Below are positions 34,121 to 43,263 of a stretch of 64,000 nt of DNA, one piece after another. Each line of letters starts with the position of its first letter. Positions within the stretch are counted from its first letter, which is position 1. The notes beneath the pieces are model-generated. The model saw only the letters and a list, made by a program, of their open reading frames with translations. It had not been told where the DNA came from and made no database searches. Position numbers and translations under genes: made by a program. The stretch is from Burkholderia sp. BCC1644 (GTDB lineage: Bacteria; Pseudomonadota; Gammaproteobacteria; Burkholderiales; Burkholderiaceae). The DNA lies in contig NZ_CADFEI010000019.1 in the NCBI RefSeq assembly GCF_902833225.1, forward strand, positions 62,001-126,000, in the 5' to 3' direction.

Positions 34121-34309
34121 ATGAACATCAACCATTCTTTCGAACTGTCGTCCGTGATGATCGCGTTCGCGCTCATCGGTGTCGTCGCGATCGGCGGCCT
34201 GCTGGCCATGATGCACGCGAAGCACAAATATCATCCGAACCTGATTGGCGCGCTGATCGGTGCGCTGCTGTGCTTCCTGCTGATCGAGGCGTTACCGGCG
34301 CTGACCTGA
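34121..34309 (+). CDS. small two-helix membrane protein, 62 aa
   Basis: This short gene encodes two predicted membrane helices, FELSSVMIAFALIGVVAIGGLLAMMH (written here in parts: about residues 7-31) and a second at about 42-60 (LIGALIGALLCFLLIEALPAL). They are joined by a short His/Lys-rich loop (HAKHKYHPN). The ATG follows GGGGGAG by 6 nt, and TATACT about 45 bp upstream could be a -10 box. No family is recognised. Its end overlaps the converging epimerase-like gene by 18 bp. Confidence 0.68.
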   Translation: MNINHSFELSSVMIAFALIGVVAIGGLLAMMHAKHKYHPNLIGALIGALLCFLLIEALPALT

Positions 34310-35329
34310 CGCGCTGCCCGGCGCGAGCGTTTGAAGGAAATCGTCTACGGTCGGATATCGCAACGTCACGCACAATTCGCCCTTGAGCCGTGCGTTGGAC
34401 AGGCGTCGCGACTCGCGCATGAACGACAGCAGCGTCGGTTCGAGCTGCCGCTCGGCGTCCGCGCGGCTGACGCGCGGCGGCCTCGGCAGGCCGAGCACCT
34501 GCGCGACCCGGTCGAAATACTCCCCCATCCGCAGTTCGCTGTCGTCCGACGCGTGCACGGCGCGCGCCGGCCTGCCGCGCTCGGCCGCGCGGCGCAGGAT
34601 CGCCGCGAGATCGTCCGCGTGGATGTGGTTCGTGTACACGTCGTCGGCCGGTTCGAGCGCCGGCGTGCCGCGCTCGAGCCGCGCGACCGGCAGACGGTTC
34701 GCCGCGTAGATGCCGGGAATGCGCACGATGCGCGCGGACAACACGCCGCGCACCGTCGCCGCACGCAGTTGCCGCTCGGCCGACACGCGCCGGAACGCGC
34801 GCGGATTGGCGGGGCGCAGCGGGTGCGTTTCGTCGATGCGCGCGCCGCCGCAGTCGCCGTATACGCCTGTCGTGCTCGCGTAGACGAGCCTCGGCGCGCG
34901 AAGGCCGTCGGGTACAATACGCGCTCCCCGAACGGGTGCGCCGGCCTGCCGTGCAGCGGTGCGCAGCGTCCGGAGCCGGCCGACCGCCGGTGCCGGCGGG
35001 GTCGATGGCCGACGCGCGGGCATGGACGTTGCGGCGATCAGCGCACGCGTGCGCCGGTCGTCACGGCCGTCGGATTGCGGCGGTGCGAGATGCAGGATCG
35101 TGCGGGCAAGGCCCGCGAGGCGGCCGAGCGTCGCCCGGCGATCGAGATCGCCGACGATCGGCGTCGCGCCTGCGGCGCGCAGTTCGTCGCGGCGGGCCGG
35201 GTGGCTCGTCAGCGCGAAGATCCGCAGGTTGCGGCGCGCGGCGCGCCATTGCGCGACGCAGCGCATGCCGACGTCGCCGCAGCCGACGATCAGTGCGCGC
35301 GGCCGGCGCAGGATTCGTGTCGCGATCAT
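34292..35329 (-). CDS. NAD-dependent epimerase/dehydratase family protein (YeeZ-like)
   Basis: This 345-aa extended-SDR-like protein has the N-terminal nucleotide-binding motif ALIVGCGDVGMRC (about residues 13-25). LVYASTTGVYGDCGG carries the family Tyr region, and HIHADDLAAI matches the usual extended-SDR segment. Between about residues 98 and 140 there is a Pro/Ala/Arg-rich stretch (ARRPSTPPAPAVGRL) that looks like an insertion. Substrate unknown. Transcribed leftwards and divergent from the iron-sulfur reductase gene. Confidence 0.77.
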   Translation of the reverse strand: MIATRILRRPRALIVGCGDVGMRCVAQWRAARRNLRIFALTSHPARRDELRAAGATPIVGDLDRRATLGRLAGLARTILHLAPPQSDGRDDRRTRALIAATSMPARRPSTPPAPAVGRLRTLRTAARQAGAPVRGARIVPDGLRAPRLVYASTTGVYGDCGGARIDETHPLRPANPRAFRRVSAERQLRAATVRGVLSARIVRIPGIYAANRLPVARLERGTPALEPADDVYTNHIHADDLAAILRRAAERGRPARAVHASDDSELRMGEYFDRVAQVLGLPRPPRVSRADAERQLEPTLLSFMRESRRLSNARLKGELCVTLRYPTVDDFLQTLAPGSASGQRR

Positions 35330-35436
35330 GTTGGTTGCGAAATCAGTAGCGGCCGTTGCGCGACGCGCAACGGTCTTGCATTGTAGCTGCCGTGCGCGAC
35401 ATGCACGGTCCCCACATTTTGTTCTAGTTTGGTTCT

Positions 35437-36468
35437 ATGGCATTCAACGTCACTCTCAAGCAAAGCGGCCGGCAATTCCAGGTCGAGTCGGACGAAACCG
35501 TGCTGGCCGCCGCGCTGCGCCAGAACGTCCATCTGCCGTACGGCTGCAAGAACGGCGCGTGCGGCTCCTGCAAGGGCCAGATCGTGTCGGGCCAGATCGA
35601 ACAGGGCCCGCACGCCGCGTCGGCACTGTCCAACGACGAACGCACGCGCGGCCTCGCGCTGCTGTGCTGCTCGAAGGCCCAGTGCGATCTCGAAATCGAC
35701 GTGCGTGAAATCGCCGGCGTCGACGGCGTGCAGGTCAAGAAGCTGCCGTGCCGGATCGCCGCGCTCGAGCGCAAGGCCGACGACGTGATGGTCGTGAAGC
35801 TGCAACTGCCCGCCAACGAACGCCTGCAGTACCTCGCGGGCCAGTACGTCGAGTTCATCCTGAAGGACGGTTCGCGCCGCAGCTACTCGATGGCGAACGC
35901 GCCGCACGAGGAAGGCCCGATCGAGCTGCACATCCGCCACATGCCGGGCGGCAAGTTCACCGACCACGTGTTCGGCGCAATGAAGGAGCGCGACATCCTG
36001 CGCTTCGAAGGCCCGCTCGGCACGTTCTTCCTGCGCGAGGATTCCGACAAGCCGATCGTGCTGCTCGCGTCGGGCACGGGCTTCGCGCCGATCAAGGCGA
36101 TCATCGAGCATGTGAAGCACTCGGGCATCACGCGCCCGATGACGCTCTACTGGGGTGCCCGCCGCAAGAAGGACATCTACCTCGACGAACTCGCCGAGCA
36201 GTGGGCGCGCGAGATTCCGAACTTCAAGTACGTGCCGGTGCTCTCCGAGCCGGACGCCGGCGATCAATGGACGGGCCGCACGGGCTTCGTCCATCGCGCA
36301 GTGATCGAGGACCTGCCCGATCTGTCGGGCCACCAGGTGTACGCATGCGGTGCGCCGGTGATGGTCGAATCCGCGCAGCGCGACTTCACGCAGCACCACG
36401 CACTGCCGGCCGACGAGTTCTACGCGGACTCGTTCACGAGCGCCGCCGATCTCGCGCATCCGGTCTGA
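35437..36468 (+). CDS. 2Fe-2S / FAD / NAD reductase (CDP-6-deoxyglucoseen reductase-like)
   Basis: This 343-aa three-domain electron transfer protein contains a plant-type ferredoxin domain with CKNGACGSCKGQ and a fourth Cys in LLCCSKAQC (ligands about 37, 42, 45 and 75). An FAD domain with RRSYSMANAP and an NAD domain with LLASGTGFAPIKAI follow, ending with YACGAPVMVE. This layout feeds electrons from NADH to an oxygenase or dehydratase. Homologues are often labelled AscD, but no sugar-biosynthesis genes are nearby, so the partner is unknown. It seems to be transcribed alone. Confidence 0.86.
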   Translation: MAFNVTLKQSGRQFQVESDETVLAAALRQNVHLPYGCKNGACGSCKGQIVSGQIEQGPHAASALSNDERTRGLALLCCSKAQCDLEIDVREIAGVDGVQVKKLPCRIAALERKADDVMVVKLQLPANERLQYLAGQYVEFILKDGSRRSYSMANAPHEEGPIELHIRHMPGGKFTDHVFGAMKERDILRFEGPLGTFFLREDSDKPIVLLASGTGFAPIKAIIEHVKHSGITRPMTLYWGARRKKDIYLDELAEQWAREIPNFKYVPVLSEPDAGDQWTGRTGFVHRAVIEDLPDLSGHQVYACGAPVMVESAQRDFTQHHALPADEFYADSFTSAADLAHPV

Positions 36469-36500
36469 GCGCCGGGGCCGCCCGCGTCCCGCGCTGCACG

Positions 36501-36528
36501 CTGCGATGTCACATACGTGGCATCGCAG
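36501..36528. repeat. 12-bp-arm palindrome between the reductase gene and the candidate small RNA
   Basis: CTGCGATGTCAC and GTGGCATCGCAG pair with one T-G wobble around a 4-nt loop. There is no T-run on either side, so it is not a plain terminator. It ends 3 bp before the -35 box of a candidate promoter, a position suitable for an operator. Confidence 0.55.
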
Positions 36529-36531
36529 CGG

Positions 36532-36561
36532 TTTACAGTGAGGCGCGGGATGCCTTATGCT
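36532..36561 (+). promoter_or_regulatory. candidate promoter upstream of a putative small RNA
   Basis: TTTACA (36532-36537) and TATGCT (36556-36561) are 18 bp apart, a good sigma70 match in otherwise GC-rich DNA. Transcription would start near 36568. Confidence 0.55.
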
Positions 36562-36567
36562 TGCGCA

Positions 36568-36724
36568 CATGAACTGCTTCCTGTCCACCCTTCGACGTCG
36601 CCGCTCGCCGCTCCGCCCGGATGCCGCAGGCTCGTCACGGACTCGCGCGTAACCTCCACACCGCTTCACCGGTTACGCACAAGCTGTTCGAATCCACCAG
36701 CCACGGCCTTCCGTGGCTTTTTTA
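36568..36724 (+). ncRNA. candidate small RNA or argD leader RNA
   Basis: The 295-bp gap before argD has no convincing protein frame but holds a complete-looking RNA unit. It has a promoter, a stem GCGTAACC/GGTTACGC (36647-36654 with 36671-36678) whose loop side carries CCTCC (anti-Shine-Dalgarno), and a strong terminator hairpin ending at 36724. That suggests a free RNA of about 157 nt. Alternatively it is a transcription-attenuating leader of argD, which starts 39 bp later. No known RNA family is recognised. Confidence 0.5.
36699..36724 (+). terminator. intrinsic terminator upstream of argD
   Basis: AGCCACGG and CCGTGGCT form an 8-bp stem with a CCTT loop, followed by TTTTTT. It sits 40 bp before the argD start, so it ends an upstream RNA or attenuates argD. 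Confidence 0.88.
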
Positions 36725-36763
36725 TTGCCCGTTCCCTTTCAACGTCCGCTGGAGTCTGCTGCC

Positions 36764-37948
36764 ATGCCCCTGAACGATTTTCCGATCGACTCGCTGATGT
36801 ACATCACGAACCGCCCCGACATCGTGTTTACGCACGGCAAGGGTTCGTGGCTCTACGATCACACGGGCAAGCGCTATCTGGACTTCATCCAGGGCTGGGC
36901 CGTCAACAGCCTCGGCCACTGCAACGACGGTATCGTCGAAGCCCTGAAGACGCAGGCCGAAAAGCTGCTGAACCCGTCGCCGGCGTTCTACAACGAGCCG
37001 ATGGCGAAGCTCGCGGGCCTGCTCACGCAGCACAGCGTGTTCGACAAGGTGTTCTTCACGAACAGCGGCGCCGAAGCGAACGAAGGCGCGATCAAGCTCG
37101 CGCGCAAGTGGGGCCGCAAGTTCAAGAACGGCGCGTACGAGATCATCACGTTCGACCACAGCTTCCACGGCCGCACGCTCGCGACGATGTCGGCCAGCGG
37201 CAAGCCGGGCTGGGACACGATCTACGCACCGCAGGTGCCGGGCTTCCCGAAGGCCGAGCTGAACGACATCAACTCGGTCGAGAAGCTGATCACCGACAAG
37301 ACCGTCGCCGTGATGCTCGAACCGATCCAGGGCGAAGGCGGCGTGATCCCGGCGACGCGCGAATTCATGCAGGCGCTGCGCGCGCTGACGAAGCAGCACA
37401 ACCTGCTGCTGATCGTCGATGAAGTGCAAAGCGGTTGCGGCCGCGCGGGCACGCTGTTCGCGTACGAACTCGCCGGTATCGAGCCGGACGTCATGACGCT
37501 CGCGAAGGGCATCGGCGGCGGCGCGCCGCTCGGCGCGCTGCTGTCGAAGGCCGACGTCGCGGTATTCGAGGCGGGCGATCAGGGCGGCACCTACAACGGC
37601 AACCCGCTGATGACGGCGGTCGGCTATTCGGTGATCTCGCAGCTCGTCGCGCCCGGCTTCCTCGAGGGCGTGCGCGCACGCGGCGAATACCTGAAGCGCA
37701 AGCTGCTCGAGCTGTCGGAAGAGCGCGGCTTCGAGGGCGAACGCGGCGAAGGCCTGCTGCGCGCGCTGCTGCTCGGCAAGGACATCGGCCCGCAGATCGT
37801 CGAGAAGGCGCGCGACATGCAGCCGGACGGCCTGCTGCTGAACGCCGCGCGGCCGAACCTGCTGCGCTTCATGCCCGCGCTGAACGTGACGACCGAAGAA
37901 ATCGACCAGATGATGGCGATGCTGCGGTCGATCCTCGACACGCTCTAA
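36764..37948 (+). CDS. argD: acetylornithine aminotransferase family (ArgD-like)
   Basis: This 394-aa class III PLP aminotransferase carries FTNSGAEANEGAIKLARKWG (about 99-118), IQGEGGVIPA, LLIVDEVQSGCGRAG, and the PLP Lys in TLAKGIGGGAPLGA (about 250). In arginine synthesis it converts N-acetylglutamate semialdehyde to N-acetylornithine; the family can also act on succinylornithine or related omega-amino acids. The start at 36764 fits the family, while the frame stays open to 36713 through the terminator. The next gene begins 13 bp after its stop. Confidence 0.88.
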   Translation: MPLNDFPIDSLMYITNRPDIVFTHGKGSWLYDHTGKRYLDFIQGWAVNSLGHCNDGIVEALKTQAEKLLNPSPAFYNEPMAKLAGLLTQHSVFDKVFFTNSGAEANEGAIKLARKWGRKFKNGAYEIITFDHSFHGRTLATMSASGKPGWDTIYAPQVPGFPKAELNDINSVEKLITDKTVAVMLEPIQGEGGVIPATREFMQALRALTKQHNLLLIVDEVQSGCGRAGTLFAYELAGIEPDVMTLAKGIGGGAPLGALLSKADVAVFEAGDQGGTYNGNPLMTAVGYSVISQLVAPGFLEGVRARGEYLKRKLLELSEERGFEGERGEGLLRALLLGKDIGPQIVEKARDMQPDGLLLNAARPNLLRFMPALNVTTEEIDQMMAMLRSILDTL

Positions 37949-37961
37949 GGAGACCGCCGCG

Positions 37962-38417
37962 ATGGACACCACCGCCGATGCTGTCGCTATCCGCCCGTTC
38001 GAACGCGCCGACACCGATGCCGTGCTTGCGGTATGGCGCGACGCGTTCCCGCAATACGAAGACACCGATGCGCCGCCGCATCGCGATCCGCTGCGATCGA
38101 TCGAGCTCAAGCTCGCGACGCAGCCGGAACTGTTTTTCGTCGCGACCAGCGGCGCGCGCGTCGTCGGCACGCTGATGGCGGGTTTCGACGGACATCGCGG
38201 CTGGCTCTACTCGTTTGGCGTCGCGAACGACGCTCGCCGGCTCGGCGTCGGCCGTGCGCTGATCGCGCACGCGGAACGTGCGCTAGCCGCGCGCGGGTGC
38301 CTGAAGATCAACCTGCAGGTCCTGCCCGGCAACGACGACGCGTGCCGCTTCTATGCGGCGCTCGGCTATCGCGTCGAGGAGCGCATCTCGTTCGGCAAGA
38401 CGCTGCCGGCCGCGTGA
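37962..38417 (+). CDS. GNAT-family N-acetyltransferase
   Basis: This 151-aa GNAT protein has the acetyl-CoA loop VANDARRLGVGRALIAHAE (about residues 86-104, R-x-x-G-x-G/A) and the C-terminal NDDACRFYAALGYRVEERI pattern, as in YpeA-like proteins. The substrate is unknown. It follows argD by 13 bp and AAGGAG precedes the start, so it is probably co-transcribed with argD. Confidence 0.86.
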   Translation: MDTTADAVAIRPFERADTDAVLAVWRDAFPQYEDTDAPPHRDPLRSIELKLATQPELFFVATSGARVVGTLMAGFDGHRGWLYSFGVANDARRLGVGRALIAHAERALAARGCLKINLQVLPGNDDACRFYAALGYRVEERISFGKTLPAA

Positions 38418-38441
38418 CGCGAATGCCGGCAGCCGGCGATC

Positions 38442-39113
38442 TCAGCGCGTGATCGGCCCCGCGCCCGGCAGCGGATTGCCGAGCGCGTCGGTCGGCACGG
38501 CCTGCTGCTCGAACGCCGCGAAATACGCGGCCCACTGCGACTGGCTCACGCGCACGATCAGCGCGCCGTCCTGCCACACGTCGTTGTGGTCGTTGTGGTC
38601 GTCGCCCGCGCGATGCAGGTAGTTCGGGCCCGTCGAGCCCTGGTTCATGTGCGTGTCGTGAATGCCGTTGCCTTCCGTATAGGTGCGGCCGAACACGACG
38701 ACGTCGAGGCCCTGCGACTGCGCGGCGTTCACGAGCCGCAGCAGCGACGGAATCGGCTCCGGATTCTCGGTGCCGTCCATCACCGCACTCGCGCGCCACG
38801 CGCCCGTCTCGTTCAGGATGTCGCTGCGCAGGTAGTCGAGCGCGGGCAGCGCGGTCTGCCCCGTGAGGTCGGTGTAGCCTTCGGCCGCGGCCGCGAGCGT
38901 CTCGGTGACGGGATGATGGAAATCGTAGACGAGCTTGTAGTTCAACAAGTCGTCCGCGTCGCTGGTGCCGACGTTGATCGCGACATCCCAGTCGCCCGAC
39001 GGCAGCGCCAGCGTCAGGTGGATGTGATACTGAATCTCGCTGCCATGCGGCGAGCCCTTCAGCGTCGCCACCGATGTCACCTTCGCCTTCACGAAACCGT
39101 AGTCCAGACTCAT
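38442..39113 (-). CDS. DUF2278-type protein
   Basis: This 223-aa protein of unknown function starts MSLDYGFVKAKVTSV and contains the family-like DWDVAINVGTSDADDLLNYKL (in two parts here), LDYLRSDIL, and a His/Asp/Asn-rich stretch around GNGIHDTHMNQG and HRAGDDHNDHNDVWQDGAL (about 150-185). The latter looks suited to metal or phosphate binding, but this is a guess. No signal peptide. It is transcribed alone, convergent with the GNAT gene. Confidence 0.72.
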   Translation of the reverse strand: MSLDYGFVKAKVTSVATLKGSPHGSEIQYHIHLTLALPSGDWDVAINVGTSDADDLLNYKLVYDFHHPVTETLAAAAEGYTDLTGQTALPALDYLRSDILNETGAWRASAVMDGTENPEPIPSLLRLVNAAQSQGLDVVVFGRTYTEGNGIHDTHMNQGSTGPNYLHRAGDDHNDHNDVWQDGALIVRVSQSQWAAYFAAFEQQAVPTDALGNPLPGAGPITR

Positions 39114-39295
39114 GCGTGCTCTCCGTGTTCGGATGGACCGCCGATGCTACGCGGCCCGTGTGTCGGTTTGCGGGCCACCGGCATCGAACCGCTTGCCGAC
39201 GGCCTGCGCTCCACCATTCCCGCGCCGCATGCGCGGCGCAACAGTCGAATGGAGTCGCGTTCACGCGCACAGTTCGGCACACATCGCACAACATG

Positions 39296-39328
39296 AAAAA
39301 AGGCTGTCACGGCAACCCGTGACAGCCT
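39296..39328 (-). terminator. intrinsic terminator of the livHMGF operon
   Basis: On the minus strand GGCTGTCACGG and CCGTGACAGCC pair with a small loop and are followed by TTTTTT. It lies 70 bp past the livF stop. Between it and the DUF2278 gene (39114-39295) I see no further gene or element. Confidence 0.88.
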
Positions 39329-39397
39329 TTCGAAAGCCCTGGCGCGAACCGCGCGGCATCTGCCGCCGCGCGTCGCCGGGCCCGCTCGGTTACTCGT

Positions 39398-40113
<716 letters not shown>

Positions 40114-40114
<1 letters not shown>

Positions 40115-40890
40115 CAGTGCACCCCTGCGCCGAGATATGCCTCAATCACCTTCGGATTCTTCTGCACGTCCTGCGGCAGACCCTCGGCGATCACCTTGCC
40201 GTAATCGAGCACCGTCATCCGGTTGCACAGTCCCATCACGAGCTTGACGTCGTGCTCGATCAGCAGGATCGTGCGGCCGTCCGAGCGGATCTTGTCGAGC
40301 AGGCGCGTGAGTTCGACCTTCTCGGTCGCATTCATCCCGGCCGCCGGCTCGTCGAGCGCGAGCAGCTTCGGGTCGGTGGCCAGTGCGCGCGCGATCTCGA
40401 GACGGCGCTGGTGGCCGTACGACAGGTTGCGCGACGTGTAGTCCGCGTACTGCAGCACGCCCACGTATTCGAGCAGCTCGATCGCGCGTTCCTTGATCTC
40501 GCGCTCTTCCTGGCGCTCGGCCGGCGTCTGGAACACCGCGCCGAGCAGGCCGTGCTTGGTCCGCACGTGGCGGCCCACCATCACGTTCTCGAGCGCCGTC
40601 ATCCCGCCGAACAGGCGGATGTTCTGGAACGTGCGCGCGATGCCGGCCTTGGCCACCTGGTGCACGGCCGTCGGCGTGTAGTTCGTGCCGTCCAGCTTGA
40701 AATCGCCGGAGTCCGGCGTGTAGAGGCCCGTGATCACGTTGAAGAACGTCGTCTTGCCGGCGCCGTTCGGGCCGATCAGGCCGTAGATCTCGCCTTCCTT
40801 GATCTGCAGGCCGACGTCGGACAATGCCTGCAGGCCGCCGAAGCGTTTGTTCACGCCCTGCACGGACAGTCGGATTTGCTTGTCGCTCAT
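40114..40890 (-). CDS. livG: branched-chain amino acid ABC transporter ATPase LivG
   Basis: This 258-aa LivG-type ATPase has Walker A GLIGPNGAGKTTFFN and the subfamily insert around MTALENVMVGRHVRTK. The signature is LSYGHQRRLEIARAL (Y instead of G, normal in LivG), with Walker B LLALDEPAAGMNATE. It lies 23 bp after livM and is coupled to livF. Confidence 0.94.
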
Positions 40891-40913
40891 GTGGATATCC
40901 CCTTGTCCGTTCG

Positions 40914-42083
40914 TTACGCGCGCACCGGCTTCTTGCTGGCGCGCTTCGCCAGTTTCGCGATCTTGTCCTCATGCTTCGGCGCGGGCCACAGGCCTTCCGA
41001 GCGGTACAGCATGATGACCACCATCGCGAGGCCGTACAGCGCCTGACGGATCACTTCCGTGTCGACGATGTCGTGACCGAACAGCGCATGCTGCAGCGGG
41101 CTCATCGTCGAGCGCAGGAATTCCGGGAAGATCGCGAGCAGCACCGCGCCCAGGATCACGCCCGGGATGTGGCCCATGCCGCCCAGCACCACGCACGCCA
41201 GCACCACGATCGATTCCCAGAACGTGAACGATTCCGGCGACACGAAGCCCTGGAACGAACCGAACATCGCGCCCGACAGGCCGCCGAACGATGCGCCCAT
41301 CGCGAACGCGAGCAGCTTCACGTTACGGGTGTTGATGCCCATCGCCTTCGCGGCGATTTCGTCCTCGCGGATGGCTGCCCACGCACGGCCGATACGCGAG
41401 TGCTGCAGGCGCGTACACACCCAGATCACCAGCAGCGAGCACAGCACGAACAGGTAGTAGTACATGTAGACCGACGGCAGCTGCAGGCCGAACAGCGAGT
41501 GCGTCTGCGACAGGTTGAAGCCGCCGACGTGCACCGGATCGATGCCCGTGATCCCCTTCGGGCCGTTGGTGATGTTCACCGGACGGTCGAGGTTGTTCAT
41601 GAAGATCCGGACGATTTCACCGAAGCCGAGCGTCACGATCGCGAGGTAGTCGCCGCGCAGGCGCAGCGTCGGCGCGCCGAGCAGGATCCCGAAGGTCGCC
41701 GCCAGCGCCATCGCGATCGGCACGATGATCAGGAACGGCACATGCAGGCCGTTCGGCGCGAGCGCCGCGATCCACTCGAACTGCGAGCTCAGGTGCGGCG
41801 AGCTCAACAATGCCGCCGTGTACGCGCCCACCGCGTAGAACGCGATGTAGCCCAGGTCGAGCAGGCCGGCGAAGCCGACCACCACGTTCAGGCCGAGCGC
41901 GAGCATCACGTACAGCATCGCGAAGTCGAGCACGCGGACCCAGTAGTTGCCGCCGGCCGAGCCGATGATGATCGGCGCGGCGATCACGAGGACGGCCGTC
42001 AGCAGGCCGATGACGACGGTCTTGGCGGTGTTGCGCTCTTCGACGAGCGACGTCGAGGATTCGATCGGTTGAATGGATGTCAT
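40914..42083 (-). CDS. livM: branched-chain amino acid ABC transporter permease LivM
   Basis: This 389-aa polytopic permease has an N-terminal soluble tail of about 25 residues, then many helices (VVVGFAGLLDLGYIAFYAVG is a LivM hallmark). The coupling-helix region HSRIGRAWAAIREDEIAAKA also fits. It pairs with LivH to form the pore. It follows livH by 18 bp. Confidence 0.94.
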   Translation of the reverse strand: MTSIQPIESSTSLVEERNTAKTVVIGLLTAVLVIAAPIIIGSAGGNYWVRVLDFAMLYVMLALGLNVVVGFAGLLDLGYIAFYAVGAYTAALLSSPHLSSQFEWIAALAPNGLHVPFLIIVPIAMALAATFGILLGAPTLRLRGDYLAIVTLGFGEIVRIFMNNLDRPVNITNGPKGITGIDPVHVGGFNLSQTHSLFGLQLPSVYMYYYLFVLCSLLVIWVCTRLQHSRIGRAWAAIREDEIAAKAMGINTRNVKLLAFAMGASFGGLSGAMFGSFQGFVSPESFTFWESIVVLACVVLGGMGHIPGVILGAVLLAIFPEFLRSTMSPLQHALFGHDIVDTEVIRQALYGLAMVVIMLYRSEGLWPAPKHEDKIAKLAKRASKKPVRA

Positions 42084-42101
42084 GTTGTTTGCTCCCTTCC
42101 G

Positions 42102-43052
42102 TTACGCGCGATCCGCGACCCGTTCGCCCAAGAGGCCCGACGGACGGAACACCAGCACGATGATCAGCACGATGAAGGCGAACACGTCCTGGTAGTTACT
42201 GCCGAACACGCCGCCCGTGAGGTTGCCGATGTAGCCGGCCCCGAGCTGCTCGATCAGGCCGAGCAGCACGCCGCCGACCATCGCACCGCCGAGGTTGCCG
42301 ATCCCGCCCAGCACCGCCGCCGTGAACGCCTTCATGCCGGGGATGAAGCCCATGTAGAAGTGCACGTTGCCGTATTCGGAGGCGATCATCACGCCGGCCA
42401 GCGCGGCGAGCGCGGAGCCGATCATGAACGTCGCGGAGATCACGAAGTTCGGGTTCACGCCCATCAGGCTCGCGGTGTTCGGGCTTTCGGCGATCGCGCG
42501 CATCGCACGGCCGAGCTTGGTCTTGTGCACGAGCAGCAGCAGGCCGCCCATCACGATGAACGCGACGGCGATGATCACGATTTCAGTGACCGAGATCACG
42601 GCGCCGGGCGTCGTGTCGGTCGCCTTGATCACGTTGATCGGATCGGTCGGCAGCAATTGCGGGAACGGCAGCGGGTTGCGCGACCAGATGATCATCGCGG
42701 CGGTCTGCAGCAGGATCGACACACCGATCGCGGTGATCAGCGGCGCGAGGCGCGGTGCGCGGCGCAGCGGCCGGTATGCGACGCGTTCGATCGTGAAGCC
42801 GACGAACGCACAGACGACCGCGGCGATGCCCAGGCCGATCGTCAGCGTCGCGACGTTGCCGAGTCCGGGGAAATGGTTCTGCAGCACGGTAATGGCCGAC
42901 AGGGCGACCATCGCGCCGATCATCAGCACGTCGCCGTGCGCGAAGTTGATGATGCCGAGAATGCCGTACACCATCGTGTAGCCCAACGCGATGATGGCGT
43001 AGACACTGCCGAGCACCAGCCCGTTGAGAACCTGCTGGACGAAAATATCCAT
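42102..43052 (-). CDS. livH: branched-chain amino acid ABC transporter permease LivH
   Basis: This permease of about 316 aa has LivH hallmarks: FVQQVLNGLVLGSVYAIIAL at the start, GIINFAHGDVLMIGA and the coupling segment TKLGRAMRAIAESPNTASLMG. The start at 43052 (MDIFVQQVL) has GGAGC before it; the frame stays open to 43235 but that part is not family-like. It is the first intact gene of the operon; the binding-protein gene normally upstream is degraded. Confidence 0.94.
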   Translation of the reverse strand: MDIFVQQVLNGLVLGSVYAIIALGYTMVYGILGIINFAHGDVLMIGAMVALSAITVLQNHFPGLGNVATLTIGLGIAAVVCAFVGFTIERVAYRPLRRAPRLAPLITAIGVSILLQTAAMIIWSRNPLPFPQLLPTDPINVIKATDTTPGAVISVTEIVIIAVAFIVMGGLLLLVHKTKLGRAMRAIAESPNTASLMGVNPNFVISATFMIGSALAALAGVMIASEYGNVHFYMGFIPGMKAFTAAVLGGIGNLGGAMVGGVLLGLIEQLGAGYIGNLTGGVFGSNYQDVFAFIVLIIVLVFRPSGLLGERVADRA

Positions 43053-43218
43053 TTGAAGCTCCTTGGCCCGTGCTGCCGGAGGACGTTGCGCCCCGCGGGT
43101 AAGCGAGGAATCGCGCCTTCTCGGCGACACTGCGGGTACTAGTCGATACCGGTAAGGGTGGATCGTTCCGGCGCGCGCCGCCCGGCCTGTACGGCCGGAC
43201 CTGCCGCCGGAGCGGATA

Positions 43219-43249
43219 CAAAAACGGCACCGCACTGTCCCGGTGCCGT
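43219..43249 (-). terminator. intrinsic terminator after the livK remnant
   Basis: On the minus strand ACGGCACCG and CGGTGCCGT form a 9-bp stem followed by TTTTTG. It lies 15 bp past the remnant's stop codon and would separate it from livHMGF, so the intact operon needs a promoter within 43053-43218. Confidence 0.87.
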
Positions 43250-43263
43250 CATGAGTCCCGTCG

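Noticed and set aside
40824..43142. 772-aa plus-strand frame opposite livM-livH
   Set aside because: It is a shadow frame with Arg/His/Asp-rich composition; the minus strand holds clear permease genes.
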